Part shown: one piece after another, positions 57,571 through 64,000 of the stretch
Layout of the letters: the number at the start of each line of letters is the position of its first letter
Position numbering within the stretch: the stretch's first letter is position 1
Assembly (NCBI GenBank): GCA_025766275.1
Contig: JAFKAC010000001.1
Location: 744,001-808,000 of the forward strand
Origin: Lactarius indigo
Taxonomy: Eukaryota > Basidiomycota > Agaricomycetes > Russulales > Russulaceae
DNA: 64,000 bases
Direction of reading: 5' to 3'
Position numbers and translations under genes: made by a program
Notes under the pieces: model-generated
Told to the model about the DNA's origin: nothing
The model's database searches: none
What the model saw: only the letters and a program-made list of their open reading frames with translations

Positions 57571-58231
57571 CTACTCTGCATCATGCGATACCCCCTCGGT
57601 CGCCGAAGAGCTTCGCCGCGCGGTTTCGGCCAGTAAACTAGCCTGACCGAGCCGCTCCTCCTGCCACTGATACTCGTCGAAACTGATAACGCCCGCAGCG
57701 AGAAGGTCCCGAAACTCGGCAACGGCTAAGACGTACGGGTCCCGAAGCGCAGATACCCCCGGTCCATGGATAACGTTCGCGATAACGGCGGACTGAGCGC
57801 GGCTGAATACGACGGCATACCGAATGAGCCGCGATTGGTGCTCCTCGAAAACGCCAGGGAATAATAGAAGCCATTCCAGCTCAGCATGAGGCGCGGCAGC
57901 TTCCTCGATGATGGTCCGAAGCTCCCGAGCGGACTTGGCGAGGCTATGAACACCAGCACGGGCGGCCATGCGCTCGGCATATTCCTGGAAAAGTTAGGCG
58001 TCTAGCGAAGACAAGCGAAAAGAAGTGTCGTACCCAAGCGCGATAGAAATCTCGAAGGAAGTCGGCAACATCCGCGGGGCGGCGCTGAAGACCGAACCAC
58101 CGCTCGGAAAGCACGGCCAGCTGCGCAATCGCACGCACATACGCGCGACGGTTTTCGCCATCGCTCGAGTCCACCAGACTAGAGTTATTCGAAGGAACGG
58201 GCATCGAGCGCAAAGGGAGAAAACGTTCCAT
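57571..58231 (-). CDS. Gypsy antisense gene B
   Basis: Two exons, 58,231-58,034 and 57,984-57,571, with a 49-nt phase-0 intron (gtacga..cctaac..ttccag), giving 203 aa. It is mostly helical, with AELEWLLLFPGVFEEHQSRL and AVAEFRDLLAAGVISFDEYQ. Its paralogue is gene C, with a matching intron position, and it is more distantly related to exon 2 of gene A. It resembles no family I can name. Lying antisense to the gypsy genomic RNA, its intron would read as CT..AC on the sense strand and so would not be spliced from genomic RNA. Confidence 0.7.
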
Positions 58232-58469
58232 CCCTACTCACACCGCAAGCGCGACAAAAGTATCGCCGGCGCCAAGATGCCGGCCCGACGCGGCAGCTGA
58301 GGACAGCCAAATTAAATTTTTCAGGGGGGAAAGCGCAAGAAAAAGCGCAAGGCAATCGGCGCTAACTCATTTCAACGAAACGTGGCAAGATTGATACATT
58401 CCCAGGCACAGGGCAACACGGAAAGTCTATTTACAAATGTTCTACAAAGGTACATCGGGCGACCGCGGC

Positions 58470-59986
58470 TTACTCGGCGCCGAGATCCCCGGAAATGCCC
58501 GCCCAGTCCATTTCGGCATCTTCCTCCTCATACTCGTATTCGGTCCCGTCCTCAATTTCATCCTCGTCAGCCGCTTCGGCATCATCACCCGAGAGCGCGT
58601 CAACGTCGATCGCTCGCTCCTTACCCTTCGACGAAGCGCGCGTTCGCAGCCGCTTCGGCGGCGGCTGCCCGAGAGAAGTGCCGGGCTCAACCATCATACC
58701 AAGATAGCTGGCCAACTGGAAGCGAAGGAAAATGATGTTCTCGTTGATCAACGTACGAGAAGCCATCGCGCGAGCAAGCTCAGCACGATAAAACACGATC
58801 GTCGCGGCGAGCTCGACGCCCGAACAGTCCTCTGGGGGACCGAAAAAGGCGCCGGCGCGAGCGTTGCCAGAGAACGAGCCGGCGCGAGCACTGCCAGACG
58901 GCGCGGGACCGGGCGGAGCGACACCGGGCGAAGCGACACCAGGCGAAGCGACACCGGGCGAAGCGACACCGGGAGAGGGAACACGGGGAGGCGCGGCAGC
59001 GCCTGCCCGACGGCGGCGACGGCGCAGAAGCGGCGCCCGAACACACGCGCGATCCCCGTGAATGCACCGCCAGCACGGATACGGCGGCGAACTACCGACA
59101 ACGGGCGCGCATTTCACCTTGCTCTTGATGCAAGTCACGCACTAGACTTCAGGTTAGCCAACACTCAAGAGAAGCCAACCGAGACGCACCCGCCGCCACC
59201 CAGCGATCAACGTGACATCCATCAGCTCGGGCGTACGACCGCGCTTAACGCCGCGACCGGTCCCCGACCCGGAAGCGACCGCGGGCTCCTCAGAAAGCGC
59301 GGCGGCGGCACCAGACGGGGAAGGCGCCGCCCCAGCCGCACGAAGAGCGGGGGATTGGATGGAACTCTGCGAAAAGAGTTCTGATAAGCCGAAGGCGGGA
59401 GAACCGCCGACGGGTGAAGGGCCGAGTGGGCGCGCGGACGACCGCAAGAGCGGCGATGGAACCGGCAGCGACGGCGGCAGGTCGGGCCTGGTGTCGGCCG
59501 CGAGAATGGCCGCACGGTGGGCCTCGAACTCGGCGCGAGACAACGTACCAGCCTCCACCTGTCGGCGGTACTCGGCGAGCCGCGCATAGTCACCGGGTAT
59601 ATCGGCCGACCCAGGCGGAACCGACGGCGCCAACAAGGAGCCCAGCCGCTCCTCGCTCCCAGCGACAAGACGAGGCGAATGTTCAAGCCAAGCCGCCGAA
59701 GCGAACGGAAGCAGGCAGCTGCGTGCAGCGCCAACAAGAGCGTCCACCTCCTGATCGACGCCAACATCTATGCCGGCCTCGATCGCCGACGAAACGACAA
59801 GTTCCTGTCAACCCGATCAACCACGATCAGCACGGATCGAAGCCGACAAGTACTCACCAGAGCCGACGAAAAGGTCTGCGCGAGCTCATCGGCCGACGCG
59901 GCATCCAAATCGGTCCTCTCAAACTCGGGGCGAAGACGCAAGAGCGACAACTTAGCGAACGAGAAAACACGGGATTTTTGCGACAT
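58470..59986 (-). CDS. Gypsy antisense gene A: Zn2Cys6 zinc-cluster protein
   Basis: Three exons, 59,986-59,858, 59,804-59,190 and 59,141-58,470, with introns of 53 and 48 nt (gtgagt..gacag; gtgcgt..ctaacc..tctag), all phase 0, giving 471 aa. Splicing at 59,142 brings in the first cysteine of CX2CX6CX11CX2CX6C at residues 249-281 (CVTCIKSKVKC, then CWRCIHGDRAC), an exact Zn2Cys6 binuclear cluster of the Gal4 class. An Arg run (LLRRRRRRAG), a PGVAS repeat, and an acidic C-terminal tail (EEEDAEMDW) follow. Exon 2 is distantly related to genes B and C (LAEYRRQVEAGTLSRAEF). DNA binding and activation are what this layout suggests; targets are unknown. It starts about 180 bp inside the 3' LTR, facing away from it. 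Confidence 0.78.
58912..58971 (-). repeat. 15-bp tandem repeat in antisense gene A
   Basis: About four units of gcgacaccgggcgaa. On the minus strand they encode repeated SPGVA between the zinc cluster and the C-terminal half, so they preserve the frame. Confidence 0.8.
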
Positions 59987-60128
59987 GTTAGAAGAATCGA
60001 CTCAAGGAAGAAAAACGGCGAAAGGACGACGATAACAATATCGGCGACAACGTATGGCGGACTCGCGGACCGTTCTCACGCTACCGGCACCGCCCGACGA
60101 CTTCTACCACGCGATGCTATTGCGCCGA

Positions 60129-60146
60129 CTGACTGAGGACAGTCAG
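60129..60146. other. Perfect hairpin upstream of the gypsy polypurine tract
   Basis: ctgactg-agga-cagtcag: 7-bp arms with a 4-nt loop, about 10 bp before the polypurine tract. It could act in reverse transcription or as a terminator or promoter element for antisense gene A; this is speculation. Confidence 0.4.
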
Positions 60147-60156
60147 AAGCTCAGCC

Positions 60157-60167
60157 AAGAGGGGAAA
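60157..60167 (+). promoter_or_regulatory. Gypsy polypurine tract
   Basis: aagaggggaaa directly before the 3' LTR, the expected primer for plus-strand DNA synthesis. Confidence 0.8.
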
Positions 60168-61019
60168 TGATACACCCGGCGCGCCGCTAAGCGTTAATTT
60201 TCGCAGATCTAAGCTAATACGACAATATGCGGCAGACCGGCTCAACCGGCCCGTCTAGAGTACTGCGATCGGTCACTCTCGGCGGCGGGAAGAGCGGCCC
60301 GTGGTGATGGGCCGAGACGCCCGAATATTCTAGCCGCATATGCGAACGGTAGCCTACTGCTGCAATCACGGGTGCGGCCCCAGCGCGGGGTACGGGACGG
60401 TGCCTATATTAGCGCGAAACATGTGAAAGCCCCAGAAACCGATCAGGGCCGACATGGCGAATAGCAACATACCGGAGCGGCCGAGCAGAATCACAGGCGC
60501 GGCCATGGCGCGAATAGGCAAAGTAGCACCTAGGGTTGGTAAGGCGACACCCCAGAGAAGAGCGGATCAGACCGGCGTGGGTTTAAGGCAGGAGAGTAAG
60601 ATGGACGTTCAGCAAGGGAAAAGCGGCGAGGTGCGGATTCGGTCGGCGAGCGGCAGCACATAAATAGCTCTATACCACAGGTACAAGAACAGCAACCTTC
60701 GGGGAGCCCACAGCGACCTCATTCGATTCATACGCTCATATCCTACTATTCGATTATCTACGACATCTATTCTATTTTGATTTCGCGAAGCACCCGTGTG
60801 TGCGTATTCGGCTATACCTTGGCTATTCGCAGCCCCGCGTCGCGTTAAGACTACATCGCTCTCGCCTCGGTCGGCTTCGGCTCGTTCGGTCCCGCGTCGG
60901 TGCGCCTTCGGTTAAAGTCGCCATCGGCCGGATTATCGGTCCTATATTCCCTGACTTCTCGAACCCAATATCACTCCTTTACCGGTCGTTCTTGCGTTTA
61001 GCGACGGTTTAGGGTATCA
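60168..61019 (+). repeat. Gypsy 3' LTR
   Basis: The 852-bp partner of 48,937-49,788; one base differs in the parts compared. It is followed by target repeat tcgg. Confidence 0.97.
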
Positions 61020-61457
61020 TCGGATTCAGACTTGGACTTGGACCCAGACAAAGATGAAGACAAAGACATAGACAAAGACAAAGACGAGGTGGGTGCTTCA
61101 CTTGCTGAAGATGAATATCGTCCTGAACCACCTCAACCGCTGGTACCTGTAGAGACAAGGACCAATCTGAATGAGAAGGAGCCTGAGGACTTACCACAAG
61201 AATTGGTGTGTGCTTTTCAACTGCGAGGTGGACATGAGCAACCTCTGAAGAATGACCCGTTTGTTGTCAAATTCCCTGGGATATCTGGATGTTCGCACAC
61301 AGTCAGTGATAACACCGATATGGAAGTGGCACCAGCTCTTGGGACCAACAACCCTTTTGCACTGTTTTCAGGTAAGACAGAGTGGGAGATTGCCCAGTGG
61401 GCAAAGTTAAGGGGACCGGGATCAATGGCTTTTAATGAGCTAATGAGTATTGAAGGG
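61020..61457 (+). pseudogene. Plavaka transposase, second acidic segment and start of core
   Basis: Continues the frame after gypsy. It begins with Asp/Lys-rich sequence and repeats the motif SLAEDEYRPEPP found at 48,811-48,850, so the N-terminal region carries an internal duplication of about 45-50 codons. It then reaches NPFALFSGKTEWEIAQWA and ends at GAA GGG, where a solo LTR sits at the exon-intron border. Confidence 0.85.
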
Positions 61458-62066
61458 TGTTGATAAGTGACCCTTGTGCACTTAGCGGCTCATACGGACC
61501 GGACTTACAGATACAGACTGCTGTAGATTAATTAGGACCGCTTTAGATTAGATTTGATCTGTACAATCTAGGACCTCTATGACATCACTGTACAATGACA
61601 TCATATACACTATTTCTGGACTTTTCATTGTACTACGCGTTCTTGTATCTTTCTTTGTTCTGCTTTAGGTCTATCCTTATTATGATGTCATTATGATATC
61701 ATCTCAGTCTGGACTCTTCTTGTTCTATACGCCTTGTTCCCCATATGCACACTCCTTTGTCCTGTTGTAGAACAATGCGCCCCTTGTACTCTGTGACCTG
61801 TAGTTACTTCTCTTATACTAGTGTCACACCTCTGTACAGTATAAGTAGACTGCTTGTACACCCTGGTCCACATCAGTTCTCTCACTGCTGTGTGCCAGGT
61901 ATGTCCTCTCTGTAATACCATCATCAGTTCTCTCACTGCTGTGTGCCAGACTTCATCTCTGCTTCACTCTGCTAGACTTCCCTGTTGCTGCTTCCAGCCA
62001 CCCTGACATATCTCACCACAGTCTTCTTGTCACTGTGAGTATGTCCTTCTTGTGTGCTGTTCATCA
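61458..62066 (+). repeat. Solo LTR, copia-related, inside the Plavaka gene
   Basis: 609 bp starting TGTTGATAAG and ending TTCATCA, flanked by the 5-bp target repeat aaggg (61,453-61,457 and 62,067-62,071). There is no internal region, so it arose by LTR-LTR recombination. It shares with the copia LTR the TGTTGA start, the 13-mer CTCATACGGACCG, a TATA box (TATAAG near 61,840) followed by AGACTGCT, and a downstream direct repeat (28 bp at 61,871-61,898 and 61,922-61,949). It sits exactly at an exon-intron border of the transposase gene. Confidence 0.9.
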
Positions 62067-62137
62067 AAGGGGTGAGTGGAGCTCAGTCAAATGAAATACA
62101 GAATGTACTCACCATGCCTCCTAAGGTAATGGCTAAG

Positions 62138-63890
62138 GTAATGGAAAGGCTTGGATTGTCTTTCAAGAATACAAAGGAGCTAGATGGGATCATCGATAGT
62201 CAACTTCTGGGTTGTCCTTGCTTTCAATGCCACGTGGTCATGGTTGGTTCTGAAGTGTGCGAAGTTTATTACCAGGACATTATCAAATGCATCAGATCCC
62301 TTTTTGGGGATCCCAACTTCATGCCGTATCTTCACTTTTCCCCAGAGAAACACTACACAGACGATAACAAAGATACATGAATGTATCACAATATGCATAC
62401 GGGAAAATGGTGGTGGTCTACACAGGTGAGTCTGATATTTTCTCATGCCTAGAATCGAACTAAATGGATTGTAGGAAGCACTTGAAACCAAGTGTCCAGG
62501 TGCTACAATCGTACCAGTTTTACTTTCGTCAGACAAGACATTGCTTACCATGTTTCGGAACAAAAGCGCATATCCACTTTATATGACCATCGGTAATATC
62601 TCAAAAGAGATCCGCCGAAAGCCCTCGATGCACACGTATATTCTCCTTGCCTACCTGCTGACCACGCATTTAGATCATGTGCATAACAAGGCCCAGCGTC
62701 GACAACTTGTTGTGAATCTATACCACTCGTGCATGCGTAAGATCTTGGTGCCACTGGAGGCTGCTGGAAAGACTGGGGTTTACATGGCATGCGGCAATGG
62801 GTGTCTCCATCGAAATCACCCTCTTTTCGCTGCATTTATTGGCGATTACCCTGAGCAAATCCTTTTGACAGGTTCTATTACAGGTCAATGTCCCACTTGT
62901 GATGTCAACCACGACAAACTCGGGGATTATGATTCACAGGATACCACTCATCTTTGGGATCTGGGTTCGGTCCTCAATATAATAGACAGTTTTGAACAGG
63001 ACCCAGCCGACTTTCTTTGCACATGTTCTTCGGCCGGGATCAAGCCCATTGTTGATCCATTTTGGAAAGACCTCCTGTACGCCCATATCTTCCGTTCCAT
63101 AACCCCGGATCTCTTGCATCAGATTTATCAGGGAACTGTCAAACATATCATTTGTTGGATCACCAAAGCAATTGGGGCTGAGGAGGTGGACATGAGGTGT
63201 CGCCGTTTGCCACCAAATCATAACCTTTGCTCCTTCACTAAAGGTATCCCCACGCTCTCCCGTTTGCCACCAAATCATAACCTTTGCTCCTTCACTAAAG
63301 GTATCTCCACGCTCTCCCATGTTACCGGCAAGGAACACAACCAAATGTGCTGAATCCTCCTCGCGCTTGTCATGGATGTACCCCTCACTCAAGGATTTTC
63401 AAATTCATGTCTTCTCCAGGTGGTCCAGGCACTTATGGACTTTGCATTTATCATGCAGTCCCCGATACACACAGGTGAAACGCTAGAGCTCCTGGAAGAC
63501 GCGTTGTCACGATTTCATGAAAACAAGTCCATATTTGTTGATCTTGGTATTCGTGAACACTTCAATATCCCTAAGCTCCATTTCGCAAGCCACTACGTCG
63601 ATCTCATCAAGCTTTATGGCACCACGGACAATGTCAACACCGAAAACACAGTGCAGCTACATATCGATTTGGCAAAGGATGCATATGCCGCAACTAATCA
63701 CAAGGACGAGTTCTCACAAATGACGACCTGGCTGGAGCATAAAGAGAAGATCCATCAGCACAACTGTCTTGTTCAATGGTGGCTTGAAGGTTTGCCAATT
63801 GTGGTAGCTCCCTGCAAATGGCTACCACCTGGGCTTGAACTCGACCGCAAATTGCACATGTCTGTAGCGGTATGACTTATCGCGTACAAC
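62138..63890 (+). pseudogene. Plavaka transposase core, with nonsense mutations
   Basis: Exon 62,138-62,425 (VMERLGLSFKNTKELD..), a 49-nt intron with gtgagt..gtag, then from 62,475 to the end. In-frame TGA codons at 62,378-62,380 and 63,351-63,353 sit where the surrounding frame continues without shift; each fits an original CGA. A third TGA at about 63,873 and a TAG shortly after look similar. A 57-bp in-frame tandem duplication (63,204-63,317) repeats the conserved RLPPNHNLCSFTKG block. The catalytic core of this family is RNase H-like; I do not assign individual catalytic residues. The gene continues past the window. Confidence 0.85.
63204..63317 (+). repeat. 57-bp tandem duplication in the transposase core
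   Basis: Two adjacent 57-bp copies (63,204-63,260 and 63,261-63,317) with a C/T difference (tatccccac against tatctccac). They encode a 19-residue block twice, in frame. Confidence 0.95.
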
Positions 63891-64000
63891 TAGACCAAGG
63901 TGAAAGTAAGTGAACTGAACAGGTATACACCCAAGCCTAGCGCGGAGACAAGTCACGCGCCGAACGTACAGTCACTGCGGAGAATAGACACACGTGAGGT

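Larger units (their letters stand above)
48937..61019 (+). mobile_element. Ty3/gypsy LTR retrotransposon with an antisense gene cassette
   Basis: A 12,083-bp element with 852-bp LTRs (48,937-49,788 and 60,168-61,019) that begin TGATAC and end GTATCA. A 4-bp target duplication tcgg flanks it (48,933-48,936 and 61,020-61,023). The LTRs differ at one position I can see (acctcggc against accttggc near 49,588/60,819), so it is very young. Sense genes are gag (with protease) and pol (RT, RNase H, integrase: the gypsy order), in different frames. About 3.9 kb between pol and the 3' LTR hold three spliced antisense genes. No chromodomain is seen at the integrase end. All sense frames are intact, so it may be active. 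Confidence 0.96.
48459..64000 (+). mobile_element. Plavaka-type DNA transposon, split by gypsy and a solo LTR, running off the window
   Basis: Transposase coding sequence of the Plavaka family (CACTA-like, fungal) occurs at 48,459-48,936, 61,020-61,457 and 62,138 to about 63,890. Family landmarks are NPFALFSGKTEWEIAQWAKL, LLTGSITGQCPTC, PDLLHQIYQGTVKH, RLPPNHNLCSFTKG, VTGKEH and the FVDLGIREHFNIPKLH block. The element is dead: it carries a gypsy insertion, a solo LTR and several nonsense changes. Its ends are not seen. The left limit may lie near 45,460 if the DUF6532 gene is part of it. Confidence 0.85.

Noticed and set aside
58437..59384. Long plus-strand frames over the gypsy antisense cassette
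   Set aside because: They are shadows: the minus strand has consistent introns, phases, paralogy and a zinc cluster, while the plus frames are Arg-rich and featureless.
61020..63890. KDZ (Kyakuja-Dileera-Zisupton) transposase considered for this gene
   Set aside because: The NHNL..FTKG, VTGKEH and FVDLGIREHFNIPKLH blocks fit Plavaka better.

Overview
The window is eukaryotic and almost certainly from an Agaricomycete (mushroom-forming basidiomycete). The genes have introns of about 46-65 nt with GT..AG borders and CTRAC-type branch sites. DUF6535 and DUF6532 proteins are typical of this class, as are a Plavaka-type transposase and Ty1/copia, Ty3/gypsy and LINE retroelements. There are no prokaryotic signals, rRNA or CRISPR, and I found no tRNA that I could support.

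Layout. (1) 1-17,070: an upstream copy of a large DUF6535 gene followed by a decayed LARP7-like gene. The DUF6535 copy is split by a LINE (651-13,910, minus strand, 16-bp target duplication), and the LINE is split by a young Ty1/copia element (6,224-13,047, 5-bp target duplication, LTRs differing at 2 of 533 positions). (2) 17,071-19,125: spacer with a degenerate minisatellite. (3) 19,126-26,247: the intact downstream copy of the same two-gene unit, a 1,631-aa DUF6535 protein with five tandem C-terminal repeats and a convergent LARP7/Pof8-type xRRM protein. (4) 26,547-36,370: a conserved housekeeping block with a Boi1/2-like SH3-SAM-PH-CH polarity protein, a TTC27/Emw1 TPR protein and a TMEM135-like membrane protein. 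(5) 36,817-41,625: two more DUF6535 genes. (6) 42,749-44,593: an F-box-like gene. (7) 45,918-64,000: a DUF6532 gene divergently paired with a Plavaka transposase gene. The transposase is split by a nearly pristine Ty3/gypsy element (48,937-61,019, 4-bp target duplication, LTRs differing at 1 of 852 positions) and by a solo LTR (61,458-62,066, 5-bp target duplication), and carries several CGA-to-TGA nonsense changes.

The most unusual structure is in the gypsy element. Between pol and the 3' LTR lie about 3.9 kb carrying three spliced genes in antisense orientation. They encode related proteins, and one of these gains a complete Zn2Cys6 cluster only after intron removal, followed by a basic run and an acidic tail, as in a transcription factor. 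Because the introns run antisense to the genomic RNA they would survive retrotransposition. I read this as an accessory, possibly regulatory, cassette carried by an LTR retrotransposon; its function is inference.

The insertions can be ordered. The DUF6535-LARP7 unit was duplicated, then the LINE entered the upstream copy (the downstream copy lacks it), then copia entered the LINE. Independently, gypsy and a copia-related element (now a solo LTR) entered the Plavaka gene. Each time, removing the insert and one target-site copy restores an open frame.
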